Assembly (NCBI GenBank): GCA_026214975.1 | Contig: CM047805.1 | Span: forward strand, 108,805,845-108,869,844 | Direction of reading: 5' to 3' | DNA length: 64,000 nt | Source of the DNA: Gentiana macrophylla | Taxonomy: Eukaryota; Streptophyta; Magnoliopsida; Gentianales; Gentianaceae | Shown: one piece after another, positions 46,023 to 59,165 of the stretch | Position numbering within the stretch: the first letter of the stretch is position 1 | Layout of the letters: each line of letters begins with the position of its first letter | The notes under the pieces: generated by a model | The model's input: only the letters and a program-made list of their open reading frames with translations | Databases searched by the model: none | Told to the model about the DNA's origin: nothing | Position numbers and translations under genes: made by a program

Positions 46023-47959
46023 TGTTAGGAAATCAACGTGGGAACGCAGCGGAATTCAAAATTTTGATTTCCTTTTTCCCAAGATCGACTTCGTTTAAGC
46101 AATAAACGAATAAACTAAAGACGGCGGTTACCTTGGTTGATCTAAAAGATCGACGCTTTGACCGTCTAAGGAGAGTAGTTCAAACATGGAGCCGCCCAAG
46201 TGTTCGGCCTCTACCGCTGACCACACGAACAGACCCCGGAATCCCACCATGGATTGCAATCGAAAAGTTCCGATTGCTAGACCGACATTTTCTTCCTCAC
46301 AAACTCACTATAGGAAGCCCCCCTCTTTCTTACACAAGAACTATGAGTTCTTGCAATTTTTCACAAGAACAATTGCTCTTGGAAGAATGGTGTACTAAAG
46401 AGCTTGGCAATCCCTCTTATTTATAGGTATAAGGGGCGCCACTTTTCCTTGGAGTAGAGGAGAAGAAAAATCTCTTTCCAATAAAATAAGGAAAAACAAT
46501 TAATGTGATTTATCTCTCTTTCCATAATTTAATTTTCCAATATCTTATATTGAATGCAAATTATGTTATTACCATAAATCTATTTTTCTCAAAATCAATT
46601 AATATCACATATTAATATTATGGTAATCTCATTAATTAAATTGCACAATCCAAGTGTGTCATACACACAACAAGAATGCGCCCCATATCTTCATTAATTG
46701 ACTTATGGAAACTTCTTTAATTAATATAATGCTATGATTAATTAATTTGCAAAATCAATATATATCACATATCATTAATTTCGAAAATATATGTATCAAT
46801 ATACATATTTAATTAATCATCATAATTAATATCATGTATTATATTTATTCATAATAAATAAATACCACCATATTAATTTACCACTATAACCCTTATAGTC
46901 TCGAGATAAACTTTCCTTATTTGGTTATCATCTATAACCACATTTTAATCCGGGTTGGATGTTCATATGTGTGTGACCCGATAGGCTTCCGAATATGTTG
47001 GCCGTGAGACACAAAGTGCAAATTACTTAAATTGCCCTTCATGCCTAACGATCACGGGATAGCGTCTAAAGCAACACACCGTGACCCCAATCATCGGAAG
47101 AGTCAAATGCAATGACTACTACCTTTCATGTGAAACGATTACCGTGTAACTTACAATCCTATCATTTGTAATAATATCCATACGGTCGTTAGTCGAAAGT
47201 GCCAAAACATCAACGACCGTATCTTATAATCTGGATATCATGCTCTCTCGAAGTAACTCGTTTACTCCCACTTTGCAAAGATTCACGAGAGTAAGACATT
47301 CCTTATAAGAAGGCCATTTCGGATATTCAATCCTAATCATAGGATACGCGATTCCCAGACGACCAATCATGTATACTCCGTGATGCTTCAATATCATACC
47401 CAATCACTACCGCATGATCGCCCCGTGGCTGTGGGAAACCTCAATAGTGTCAAAGCATGACAATCCACACCGTGATGCCATGAAGACTCGGTCTTAAGGA
47501 TAATTACACAACCGTCACATAGTGTGACACTTATCTCGTGTAAGTGGGTCGGTCCTAACGACGCATTCTCTAATACACGCCCACGCATACCCAAGTGTCT
47601 CTACACTTCGATAGACGAGATCTATCCCCGCCTTAAAGATGAAGACATCTAATACGCACTAGTCTGTTTATACTATCAATGCCCTGCTTAATAGTACATC
47701 ACTAGAGACATTTAAGTATCAAACTTATTAAAGTGATTAGAGATCTCATCAACCATAATCGCCTATCATGGTTTCTCTATCACGCTTTTAATACTAAGGA
47801 CGTTATCATATAACAATTCATAATTGGTTCTTTAAAAGAACAGATATATGACAACATAAAAGCCATTTTATATATGTATAAACATAAAGAAATAGTAGAA
47901 ATGATCCGACCCGGTCGGATCCGGTCCAACCCGATTGGGTTTAGGACACTATTTCAACA
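46023..47959 (-). repeat. Family B 3' LTR
   Basis: 1937 bp; on the plus strand TGTTAGGAAATC to TATTTCAACA. The copies at 53014-54945 and 4187-6396 match throughout. Confidence 0.95.
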
Positions 47960-47972
47960 ATCTCCCACTTGG
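47960..47972 (-). promoter_or_regulatory. Family B polypurine tract
   Basis: CAAGTGGGAGAT on the minus strand directly before the 3' LTR, the same motif as in family A. Confidence 0.85.
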
Positions 47973-50900
47973 CCTAAAACCAATCACTCGTACACACAAG
48001 ACCAAGTTGAAACACAAGAATCTCATGCAATACTCGCAACTAGCCCTAGCCATAAACGGATCGCTATCCATGGGGACTCATACTATCTTCATATCATGTT
48101 TCAAATGACCAAGTCAAAAGAACCGCCTCAACACACACATGAATCTCTGACGAGACCCTGGTCCTCGCTTCAAGCAATGAATCCACTTACTATATCAACT
48201 ATATAGAAAAGGTGGAAGAACCATACAAGGTTCAGGATGAACCTTCTAGATCCATGTACTGCTCCCGCTGCGCCTCTAAGGCACTATGTGTTTTGGCTAA
48301 GTTGTAGAATTCTGACCCATAGGCTAGAACATTTCACTCACTGTATCACTTATTCAAAGTGATCGCAAACCTGCATTGTAGCTCCCACTCGCGCCCGTAA
48401 GACTCGGGATATACGTCTGCTTAACTATATTTATCTAACTCCAAGTTTCGATAAACCAGGAATTCTTCCTTAACTTGTTTAAGGATATTCTCGACATTTA
48501 CCAGATTTACTTTCATACTTGCTCATGACTATTCATGAACTATGAACATCCGGCATTCCTTTTATGATGATTCCTATCGCAGGAGCGAAGGAAACCTTCC
48601 ATAAGCATCATCTTTCACCTAATCTTTAGGACTAACGTCCTAACATAGATAGATCTTGAGATCTATGCTAAACTTCTTTTAGCATCACATCTATATAGGT
48701 AAACTATAATCTAACAGCAGTTAAATCTATCGCTATAGATTTTTATTTCCAAAATTAAGAACCGCTAATCCAAGTGCTTTCGTAAAGACTTTGAACTACC
48801 AAACATTAATTGACTGTGACATGGGGTGACAATTCTCAAGAGAGATATCTAATACCTTGCTCAAAATCACAACACACTCCCACTATCCTTCTTGCACATT
48901 GGGCATATCCTTATTTTGAGTAAATCAAACTCCTTTGATTATCAAACAAAGAAATTGTCTAGAGAAACTTGTTTGAGTCCATAAATGAATCTCGTGGGCT
49001 TACATATCATGTCATCGTCTATGAACATCGAAATGCTTTGCCCAACGTCTTCAACACTATCATATAGCCATGATACGGTTATAACAAGCATCATCTCGAT
49101 TAGAATCAGGCTCATTTGGCAAAGATAAAGGTGATTACAAGGTTTACACCTGCACCCCTCTCACCGTCACTATAGCCTCGATAGTAATCATATTACAATC
49201 CATGTCGGCCTTTCGGGGACATTCCCTTTAGGTAAGACAGACTAGGTTCACAACCTGGTTGTCACTAATGGAATCTAATTCAGATTTTATGGCTCCCGCC
49301 ATATCTCTCAAACTCGCTTTCAAACATTCTTTCATAAGTCGTGAGATGTTCATTCTTCAAGATGAACATACCGGCAGCCTTTTTCAGCTTGAGGTTATCC
49401 ATGACTTGCAGAACTTTTGTGTGCACCGAAAGCGTTGATGTACACCTCATCGCTATGTGGCGCCCGCTTCATGTTCTATTGGTTGAATATATCTTTGTGG
49501 TTCTCAAACTCTTTGAGATCTCGATTCACTCCCACTGTTTCTTTTGGAAGAAACACTTCCTTAAGACAAACATGTTTGGAGACAAACATTTTGCTCCATG
49601 GACAAGTAAATAATATCAAGCGTATTTGCTAAGATATTCCACAAAGTCGCATATGTCGTACTAGGCTCCAAGCCTTTCTCGACTTTGCCTATGACAACTT
49701 CAAATCATCGGTTAAGATAGATTCGACATTATCCTCTTCCATATCTAATATGGAATTTATTCAACCTTTATTCTTTGGAACTAGGTTAAGTATAAGGGCA
49801 CTATCCCGAAACGGGTAAGGGATACATCGCATGGCTTGTGTCACACCTTTATCATATAAAGTGTTATTTCCATTTTGGGAACACAATCTAATTGCGTATC
49901 CCAAAGATGGTATCCTTCAAGGGAGAATCTTATTCCCTTTCAGACGACTTCTGAAACACCCTTCGTGTATTAATTACCTCAATCCAATTGAAGATTAATT
50001 CTAAGTAGCTCATCAATCTCATATTCGCATCTTTTGGCTCGAACTTTTCGGCTTTCCAAATTATACACTTCATCGAGTACACTTGACTATTTCTAAAAAT
50101 AGTCATAGAGATTAACAAACAATTATTTGTAGCATTAATTGTCATAAGCCAACAAACATCGGTATGTTTAGGCTTTAGACAATTTTTCTAGATTTTATAA
50201 CCTTTTCATACAAGGGTATTTTAGTCATCTTTAGATAAGAGACGTATTACCCACAAGATTCATAATCATATGGTTCAACATCATCAGAATGACATTTAAT
50301 TACACGCTTCCCTTCCAGAGAGACTATGTCTAGAGTAACCACAAATCAAGGATAATAACCATACAAATATTTAGTTGAGATCTCATCACATATATCAACT
50401 ATATAGTGACATCAATCTAGTATGTTAGATTCAGTGACCTTCCAACTTTATCGGTATAACATTTATTCTTTATAATTGAATATGTCTACTAAATCCTAAC
50501 AAATAACTGAAAGTATGTTCTTTATAAGAACCGGAACATAATAACATTTATTTAGTTCCCTTATCAGTTTACTAGATCCAGAATATGGAAGTGTCACAAC
50601 GTTTGTTTCACATTCCATATCTGGATTTAACCTTTCTAATTTAATCACTCTCGTAAGATATCATATATCTAAGAGTTGACTTGAAATTAGATAGATTTAT
50701 CTCAACAGACTTGCGTAGAATAAAGACTTCGATAAGCTCTCTATTTAAGCACATGCCCTAACTTTTCTTTTCAATCCTTTAAGCACTTGAAAAATGTTTC
50801 TTATTGTAGTCTTCATAAGACTTAAGAAAGATCACAAGAGCCATGTCCTTAATTTCCTTTCATAAAGAAAATCTAAAGTTATTAAATAGTTTATTTAACC

Positions 50901-51400
50901 TTTTGAATCGTATTCAAAACATTGACTATTTAATTAACCTTTAAGCAATGATAGAATTAAGTCGATACTTAAATCTTACAATTTTGAAAACAACCTTTCC
51001 AAAATTAGATGTGGTCATTCTTATCCAACGTTTGAATTAATTGTCATCATATGGTGAATGATCATATTGGATCGTATCCAATGAGCTACCGTTTTTCTTT
51101 AATAATTAAAGTCTTGGAGGACTCCATCAAATATGTAGTCTCCTTAACTTTAGCTACTATAACGGGATTGCTCGCGTTATTGCTTTATTTTAAAAGGATT
51201 AAAATTTACTTAACCATTCTTGAGAACGTTTCTCAAACAGTCATAATTTGGTTTTATTAATCGAGAAAAACATAAATATAAAAGTTTGCTAAAAACTACA
51301 ACATAAAAATGAAGATAAAAGAGTGTTGTTGTCTATACACGCAAAATCAAATATGGTCTTTGGGATTATGATTTTGCTCCCACTAGTAAACTACTCCCAA
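47973..51400 (-). pseudogene. Family B decayed copia Pol
   Basis: Only scraps are readable. Around 49310-49255 the minus strand gives AIKSELDSISDNQV, matching the start of the copia reverse transcriptase (E-M-x-S-L-x-x-N-x-V-W). Around 49018-48965 it gives MICKPTRFIYGLKQVS, matching the conserved C-K-L-x-x-(A/S)-(I/L)-Y-G-L-K-Q-A-S block, preceded by MFIDDD. The spacing between these blocks is shorter than in an intact enzyme, and frames change repeatedly. The rest (to about 51400) would be integrase and gag but is too decayed for me to assign. Confidence 0.72.
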
Positions 51401-53000
51401 TTGACTTTCAAGAATTTTCAAAATTCTTTAGTGGCTGAAATCCTATCTAGTTGACTCGATCCCCGACGTGGGCCGATCGACCGGGTCAATTTCGACGGGT
51501 AGGTACTTCTTACCAATCGCGTCTAACGCGACTTCCAGTGGTTTGACTAGTCAACTCTTTGACAATTCACATCGTCTATGTGATAGTCAACCTTATGTCT
51601 CTAAAATCGACGGTGTCCTGGACGTGGGCCAATCACCGCAAGATTCTTAGTGAGTCAGAACCCAAGTATTCATGAGATCTCATAACGATCATATCTCGAT
51701 AATGACGATATACCCGTGGTAGGGTCAACTCCCGACGTGGGCGATCGTTTGATCCGAACAAGGGCTCTTCACCGTCACTATAATATTGGGAGACATATTA
51801 TAACTCGATTTTTGTTGTGGGAGTAATTTTAAATTAATTCACTTAATTAATTTCGAATTAATTCTCTTAATTAATTTATTACGGTCTCATCAAATATATC
51901 TATCTCTATAGACATACATCCTACACATTTATCTAGATCGTGCCTAGTCATGCATCTATCGTATCATATAAAATAAATACAAGCACAAAATAAATAAATG
52001 CGTAAAGTAACCGGTATGATCATGGACTTTTCCTAGGTGCGGTTTCGAATACAAACTGACAAAACCGCGGGTCACAATCTAAGGGTAGCTGCAACCGTCA
52101 ATAGGATCTTTAATGCTCCATTCTCCAATGGGATCTTTATTTTAAATCTTTCTTTGGTTTCCATCTTCCGCTCCATTCTTGTTACATTTAATTTATCTAA
52201 TATACCCGCCGCACAATGGGGAGCCAACAGAATGGGATAAATGTCGAAAATAAACTAGGTCACGTTTTCATAACGGCTCAGGACAACTTTTTAAACCAAC
52301 AGAAAATTAAATCATTCACATCTATCCTATCGGTTGAGTCCATGATCAATCGGGTCCATATAATCATATTATATCTACACTATCTAATCCATACAATTAA
52401 ATCTTATGAAAAAGATAAAATTAAAATTTAACTACTTGCGTCTTAATTAATCAATTAACATTTAATCTATTAAATAATTTTATCTAATCAATTAACTAAT
52501 TAACATTTAATTAATTAAATGATTTTAATCGAAATAAAATTAACGATTAATTTTAAACCGATTTTAATTTTAATTTTAATTAATTAGAACTATTCCAAAA
52601 TAAATCAAAATTAAAATTATTTCTCTCTTTTGTTTCTTTCCTTTTGATTCGTAATCAAAAGGGATGTCGTTGGTCTCCTAAACCATGACACGACTAAACA
52701 ACGAGATATCTATGCACAATAAATATCACAGGACGAAAAAGTCGAGCACATCGAATTAACGAAGAGTGGGTTCACCGAGAATCCATCACTCAACCTCGAC
52801 TTAACGTATCGTGATTTGAATCTTGCATCTATCGACTAATCACAACTATGAACTATATTGAAACATAAAATACACAAAACAAAATAATTTCTTTTCGTGT
52901 ATCGTTTTACGAATCAAAATACATCATCTTTTAATTACGTGATTTAAACGATAAAATTAACTACGCAAATAAACACGCTTATTGCTTAAGCTCGAAGCTC
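51401..53000 (-). other. Family B leader
   Basis: Non-coding leader. A phrase GACGTGGGC(C) with flanking C/G-rich bases occurs three times on the plus strand (about 51462, 51621 and 51734). The segment 52768-52800 matches the family A leader at 12788-12821 (opposite strand). Long AT-rich TTAATTAATT runs lie at 51830-51890 and 52440-52590. Confidence 0.65.
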
Positions 53001-53012
53001 GCTCTGATACCA
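53001..53012 (-). promoter_or_regulatory. Family B primer-binding site
   Basis: TGGTATCAGAGC on the minus strand, one base inside the 5' LTR; a perfect Met-tRNA site. Confidence 0.93.
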
Positions 53013-53013
53013 C

Positions 53014-54945
53014 TGTTAGGAAATCAACGCGGGAATGCAGCGGAATTCAAAATTTTGATTTCCTTTTTCCCAAGATCGACTTCGTTTAAGCAATAAATGA
53101 ATAAACTAAAGACGGCGGTTACCTTGGTTGATCTAAAAGATCGACGCTTTGACCGTCTAAGCGAGAGTAGTTCAAACATGGAGCCGCCCAAGTGTTCGGC
53201 CTCTAACGCTTGATCCACACGAACACCGCCGGAATCCCACCATGGATTGCTACCTGAAAAGTTCCGATTGCTAGACCGGACCTTTTCTTCCTCACAAACT
53301 CACTATAGGAAGCCCCTCTCTTCTTACACAAGAACTATGAGTTCTTGCAATTTTTCACAAGAACAATTGCTCTTGGAAGAATGGTGTACTAAAGAGCTTG
53401 GCAATCCCTCTTATTTATAGGTATAAGGGGCGCCACTTTTCCTTGGAGTAGAGGAGAAGAAAAATCTCTTTCCAATAAAATAAGGAAAAACAATTAATGT
53501 GATTTATCTCTCTTTCCATAATTTAATTTTCCAATATCTTATATTGAATGCAAATTATGTTATTACCATAATCTATTTTTCTCAAAATCAATTAATATCA
53601 CATATTAATATTATGGTAATCTCATTAATTAAATTGCACAATCCAAGTGTGTCATACACACAACAAGAATGCGCCCCATATCTTCATTAATTGACTTATG
53701 GAAACTTCTTTAATTAATATAATGCTATGATTAATTAATTTGCAAAATCAATATATATCACATATCATTAATTTCGAAAATATATGTATCAATATACATA
53801 TTTAATTAATCATCATAATTAATATCTTGTATTATATTTATTCATAATAAATAAATACCACCATATTAATTTACCACTATAACCCTTATAGTCTCGAGAT
53901 AAACTTTCCTTATTTGGTTATCATCTATAACCACATTTTAATCCGGCTGGATGTTCATATGTGTGTGACCCGATAGGCTTCCGAATATGTTGGCCGTAGA
54001 CACAAAGTGCAAATTACTTAAATTGCCCTTCATGCCTAACGATCACGGGATAGCGCCTAGCAACACACCGTGACCCCAATCATCGGAAGAGTCAAATGCA
54101 ATGACTACTACCTTTCATGTGAAACGATTATCGTGTAACTTACAATCCTATCATATTGTAATAATATCCATACGGTCGTTAGTCGAGTGCCAAAACATCA
54201 ACGACCGTATCTTATAATCTGGATATCATGCTCTCAAGTAACTCGTTTACTCCCACTTTGCAAAGATTCACGAGAGTAAGACATTCCTTATAAGAAGGCC
54301 ATTTCGGATATTCAATCCTAATCATAGGATACGCGATTCCCGCAGACGACCAATCATGTATACTCCGTGATGCTTCAATATCATACCCAATCACTACCGC
54401 ATGATCGCCCCGTGGCTGTGGAAACCCTCAATAGTGTCAAAGCATGACAATCCACACCGTGATGCCAGCGAAGACTCCGGTCTTAAGGATAATTACACAA
54501 CCGTCACATAGTGTGACACTTATCGTGTAAGTGGGTCACTAACGACGCATTCTCTAATACACGTCCACGCATACCCAAGTGTCTCTACACTTCGATAGAC
54601 GAGATCTATCCCCGCCTTAAATACTGAAGACATCTAATACGCACTAGTCATTTATACTATCAATGCCCCTGTTTAATAGTACATCAGCCTAGAGACATTT
54701 AAGTATCAAACTTATTAAAGTGATTAGAGATCTCATCAACCATAATCGCCTATCATGGTTTCTCTATCACAGTTTAATACTAAGGACGTTATCATATAAC
54801 AATTCATAATTGGTTCTTTAAAAGAACAGATATATGACAACATAAAAGCCATTTTATATATGTATAAACATAAAGAAATAGTAGAAATGATCCGACCCGG
54901 TCGGATCCGGTCCAACCCGATTGGGTTTAGGACACTATTTCAACA
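53014..54945 (-). repeat. Family B 5' LTR
   Basis: 1932 bp, the same termini as the 3' LTR. Its minus-strand 5' end is followed outside by the TTCCT duplication at 54946-54950. Confidence 0.95.
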
Positions 54946-54950
54946 TTCCT

Positions 54951-55117
54951 GGGGGCAGGCGACTACCCAAGGCCCATGCTATAAGGGGCCCAAATTTACA
55001 TCTTTAACAAGTGTAAGATAATATAGTAGATAAGCAATGGTTATATACTTCTATTGATGCTAGTTCGATTCTTGATCTTGACATATTTTGGTTTTATTTA
55101 TTTATTGTAATGATTTA
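54951..55117. other. Relic sequence interrupted by the MITE
   Basis: Begins GGGGGCAGGCGACTACCC and contains AAGGGGCCCAAATTT. A similar GGGCCCATTAATT phrase follows the MITE at 55460. It may be an old repeat; I cannot name it. Confidence 0.4.
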
Positions 55118-55392
55118 CTCTCTCCGTCCCATTTTATTTGTCTCGTTTAACTTTTTACACAGATTAAGAAAATTGTAGTTAATACTTTGAATCTAATTAA
55201 ATGACACAATATTTTACATTTATGACCTTTAAATACTTGTTGGAGCACTTAATGTTACACCATTTTTATTGTAAATATTGTAAAAAAAAGGAAGAACATT
55301 TGAATAAATTTGACAATTAATGCATAAAGTAGACACTTATTTTGGAACAAACCAAAAATGAAACTTGGAAAAATAATTTGGGACGGAGGGAG
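55118..55392. mobile_element. Stowaway-type MITE
   Basis: 275 bp with ends CTCTCTCCGTCCCA and TGGGACGGAGGGAG (right end read on the plus strand), flanked by TA (55116-55117 and 55393-55394). It has the same length as the MITE at 4234-4508, but the inner sequence differs beyond the tips. No coding. Confidence 0.95.
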
Positions 55393-55863
55393 TATGAATT
55401 TTTTGTTAAACTATTTGAAAGTAATGACACAAATGAAAAATCCGCAATAGCTGGCCGCTCAGGGCCCATTAATTGAAGGATATGCTAGACAATATTAAAC
55501 TTGATACTACTATGTATGATTTTGCATCTAGACATACACATAGATTCTTTTTAATGATTAATTAGTTTTCTTGTTACTGTAGTTATATATGTTGTCGATC
55601 GGTGTTCTGCAATATTTTGATGTTGATGGTTACGATTCCGCAATTTCGTAGTTGTTTGTGATGTTTTCATTTCAGCTATAGTTATCTTCCCTCTACTGAT
55701 TTAATATTTTATTGTTTTTGACATTTATAATATGTTGTTAGATACTAGCATTACCAATTTCTTAAACGTGACTTGACTATGTTACTTATGTAGATAAATT
55801 AATATTTTTTCTAAATGAAAAGTGGGTCATTCTTCAAATTTTGCCTCGGGCCATTACGTCTTC
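55393..55863. other. Relic DNA before the Mutator-like element
   Basis: AT-rich, no ORF or termini that I recognise. The last nine bases (55855-55863, TACGTCTTC) are the left target duplication of the next element. Confidence 0.5.
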
Positions 55864-57893
55864 AGTAATTTTACCATGGACGGGGCTCACCAAGTCAGCC
55901 ATCTAGTAGGTGAGGCCCAACCAATGACCATTTCACAAGTGTACAAACAAACCAGGCCATTAAAATTCTTTCAAATCTTTTTTTTTTATGTTTTAATTTC
56001 TTTTTAACTGCTAGACAATTAATGGGTTTGTTCATATTATTTACTGAATGAAACTTACAAGCAATTTCAATTTTCTCACCCTGCAATCATGGGGAGGAAA
56101 TCGTGGGGGTGGGGGTGGGGGAGGGGGAGGGAATGTTTCTCCAATTCTAAATAATAATTAAAAAAAACCTTATCCATGATCGGATATTTTTCACATTACA
56201 AATCATCGACAATTTTGCACAGGAAGATTCCACCGTCTTGGTCTCTCCAATCCAGCTCTGTTGCAATGACGAATTCTTGCCGAATGAAATATGCTGCACA
56301 CGAGACTTATGTTATTGCTCAACTTTCTAGTGCAAATTGTGATGTTTTGTTGTGTTATTTCATGACTAAAATAGTGCAAGAGTGGAATTGCTTATGGTAT
56401 CAGTATGTGTTTCACTCTTTTTGTTTTTTTGGGTGCTATATTTTGTTGAGCAAAAACCATATTCCACTTATTTGTTCTGTAAGTGGTATTAAAAGTCATC
56501 ACATCACCAAAGCACTCATAATGTAATCTCTCCAAAACACATTACATAACCGACCTTCTTCATCAACTTGAAATGTGTAATAGAAGTTTGGGTCCTCCAA
56601 TTTTTTATTTGACAATTAATCTATCAAAGCTTGAGCATCTCCACCATTTATTTAATTTCTTTTACGGGATTGTTGGTGATTATGGACATCTGGCTCTATG
56701 AAACCAACGTTTTGAATTCCGCCAACTTGGTTAACCAAATATCTAAAAGCTTTAGTAGGACCAACACAAGAATCAACTAATTAAGGAATTAATTATTTGT
56801 TTTGTGGATGATGTAAGATTGCAGGCTGATTGAATAAAGTGTCTTTGATTTTCTTCAACCATCGAGTGATAATGAATGTCATTGAATTCAACAACTTCAA
56901 ACAACCCATCGGTAACTTTGTATTTCACTCTAGCTTTGAACTCACAACGGTATTCTAATCTCTCTCTTTTTCTTTCCACATACGGGTTACGGAGTTCTGA
57001 TTTTCCTTCAAACTAGTGGTATTTCGACAAGGGTCCCGGAGTAGACCACCTGCCAACTTACTTTTGTGCCAGTACTTTTTACCTTTTCTGACTCCAAAAC
57101 CTGTTGAAATTGCATAAGAATTAAATGCATTATACAATTCATCTAGAGATTTAAATATCATACCAATCTTAATCTCATTCTCTCCAGTATCACAATCACA
57201 AGGAAATGAATTGTCAATAAGACAATCTACAAAAAGAAAAAGAAAAAGAAAGAAAGAAAAAAAAGGAAATGAGTAAGACTGACAGAAAAGAAAAAGCAAG
57301 ATGCTTTATATTATTTTCATGACAAAGAACACACACACACACACAAAAAAATATCTCAGAACTAAGGCCACACTTCATCGTCCACCAATAGAGTTTTCCT
57401 GTGATCTACAATCGCAATTGTGCCATTTTTTTTTTTCTGCTGTCCACGTGTATTAAAAATAAGAAATTGCAGAATTTTCAACTATATTCCTATGCAAAAT
57501 TTTCTTGTCCGATTTCTTGTTTCCTGTGCGAAATTTTCAATGATTTTCTTTTTAAAATAAATCCGACCAATCTAATCGTGTGAACTGGTTTGACAAAGCT
57601 GGTGTCGTACAATTTGGCGCCAAACTCTACCCGTGTTTTTTAAGAATTGGAGAAACATCCCCAAGATTTCATCCCCATGATTGCAGGGTGAGAAAATGGA
57701 AACTGCTTTTAATTTTCATTCAGTAAATAATATGAACATATGCATTAATTGTCTAGCAGTTAAAAAGAAATTAAAACATAAAAAAAAAAAAGATTTGAAA
57801 GAAATTTAATGACCTGGTTTGTTTGTACACTTGGTTGGGCCTCACCTACTAGATGGCTGACTTGGTGAGCCCGGTCCAGAATAAAATTCCCGG
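55864..57893 (-). mobile_element. Mutator-like element with long terminal inverted repeats
   Basis: 2,030 bp. The left arm (55864-56148) and right arm (57638-57893) are inverted copies of about 255-285 bp; shared marks include GGGCTCACCAAGTCAGCCAT, TGTCTAGCAGTT and CACCCTGCAATCATGGGGA in corresponding places. A G-rich run (56103-56130) enlarges the left arm. Flanks TACGTCTTC and TACGTCTTA agree in 8 of 9 positions, the 9-bp duplication expected of Mutator-like elements. The interior carries a FAR1-type domain fragment on the minus strand and no catalytic transposase core. Confidence 0.88.
56773..57299 (-). pseudogene. FAR1/FHY3-type DNA-binding domain fragment
   Basis: Two overlapping frames. 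The first (57299-56955) has KIGMIFKSLDELYNAFNSYA and TGFGVRKGKKYWHKSK, the opening of the FAR1 DNA-binding domain (usually G-M-x-F-x-S-x-x-E-A-Y-x-F-Y-x-x-Y-A, then GF-x-x-R). The second (56979-56773) continues with FEVVEFNDIHYHSM and QRHFIQSACNLT, the zinc-binding end of the domain with a His pair; the expected Cys are partly missing after the shift. FAR1 proteins derive from Mutator-like transposases. The MULE catalytic and SWIM zinc-finger domains are absent, so the gene is a 5' fragment. A GA-rich tract (57236-57270) lies within the first frame's N-terminal part, which is probably non-coding. Confidence 0.8.
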
Positions 57894-57902
57894 TACGTCT
57901 TA

Positions 57903-59165
57903 GGAATGGCGTTGTTCCCCGAAAATCCTCCTATAATCAAACTCCTTTTTTATCTCCCGAATATCCTCTTTTCTGCATCCCTCCTTCCTCTCCTTCGAAT
58001 AACCTCCGTTCTCTGCGATTTTCATAAACGCTGCAATATTCATTATCCACTTTTTCGATTCCTTCCTCTTCATCTTGTCTCTGCTTCTTCTCTGCTTCTT
58101 CTCTGCTCTACAACTATGTCCCAAATTACTTCGTCTGAAAGCTCAACCACCACCACTCCCCAATCATAGCCATAAACGTTGCTACCAAAACTCCCATAGA
58201 GCTTGATTCATCAAATTACTTGGTATGGCAAATGCATTTCATCACCCTGCTCAAAGGATAAGACATGCTTGGCTTTATTGACGGAACAAAACCATGTCCC
58301 CCGAAAACAATTATGCCAAATGGCACAACTAAACCAAACCCGGGTTACTCTTCATGGGATAGAAAAGACCAACTAATTTTGAATGCTATAATGACCTCCC
58401 TTTCACAGTCAACTTCTCACCTTATCCTTAATGCTAAAACATCTAGTGAGGCATGGAAAATTCTGGCAGATGTGCTCGCCAAGCCATCTAGGGGGCGAAT
58501 TAAGCTCGTTAAGCAATCACTCAAGGAAATTCGAAAAGGAAAAAGTCGATTTCTGAATACCTGTATTTGGTCCGTGATAAAGTTGATGAACTGGCGATTC
58601 TTGGGGCTACCATGGATCCAGACGATGTTGTGGACCTGATTTTTGATCAACTGGGAGACGATTACCGTGATTGAGCTCGAACCATTCAACCCCGAGACTC
58701 CTCCATTGGCTTTGATGAGCTTCATGAGAAGCTTCTCAATTATGGTAACATGCTGTCAATGAAGGAATCGAACCCAATTTTCAGCCCAGCAAGTGCTCAC
58801 GCTGCTTACCAACGCCCTAAGTCTGCCTTCCCGCAATCATCTACAGCCGATTTTGTTCCCCATCCTGCATCTCAGCCATTGCGCAACCATCCTCCCGCCG
58901 GACATGCTCAACCCACCGGCACCACCAATTCCCGTCCTCGTCGACCCTACTTGAGCAAATGTCAGCTCTGCTCTGTTCAGGGCCATTCCACTAAGTTTTG
59001 CCCTCAATTTCATTAGCAGGCTATCAGTCAAAATGCTCCTCATCAGCCCACTCAACACCAACGTTTATGGAACCCCAGGCCGCCCCAAGATTTTGCCGTA
59101 AGTCCGACAAACCCAAATTACTTATGATCTTAATAATTTGTCGCTTCACACGCCTTACACAAGAT
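57903..59165 (+). pseudogene. Copia gag pseudogene
   Basis: The likely start is at 58115 (MSQITSSESSTTTTPQS), closed by a stop at about 58166. It continues in other frames with SSNYLVWQMHFITLLKG (near 58212), GYSSWDRKDQLILNAI, TSSEAWKILADVLAK and SLKEIRKGKS (58265-58560), then DELAILGATMDPDDVV, and QLGDDYRD before another stop. The zinc knuckle CQLCSVQGHSTKFC (about 58960-59002) is intact with all four ligands. The order is that of copia gag (UBN2-type). Sequence resembling protease or integrase does not follow, so it is truncated near 59165. The 5' stretch 57906-58110 is C/T-rich, like an untranslated leader. Confidence 0.85.

Larger units (their letters stand above)
46023..54945 (-). mobile_element. 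Family B: complete copia element with decayed coding
   Basis: 8,923 bp on the minus strand, flanked by the perfect duplication TTCCT (46018-46022 and 54946-54950). In element order it has a 5' LTR (54945-53014), primer site TGGTATCAGAGC (53012-53001), leader, decayed coding, purine tract (47970-47960) and 3' LTR (47959-46023). The internal 5.05 kb has no frame over 90 codons and only readable scraps of copia Pol. The LTRs differ by roughly 4-5% over the first 300 bases by eye. Confidence 0.95.

Noticed and set aside
49341..49632. Plus-strand ORFs in family B
   Set aside because: They lie opposite the decayed minus-strand Pol and have no similarity of their own.
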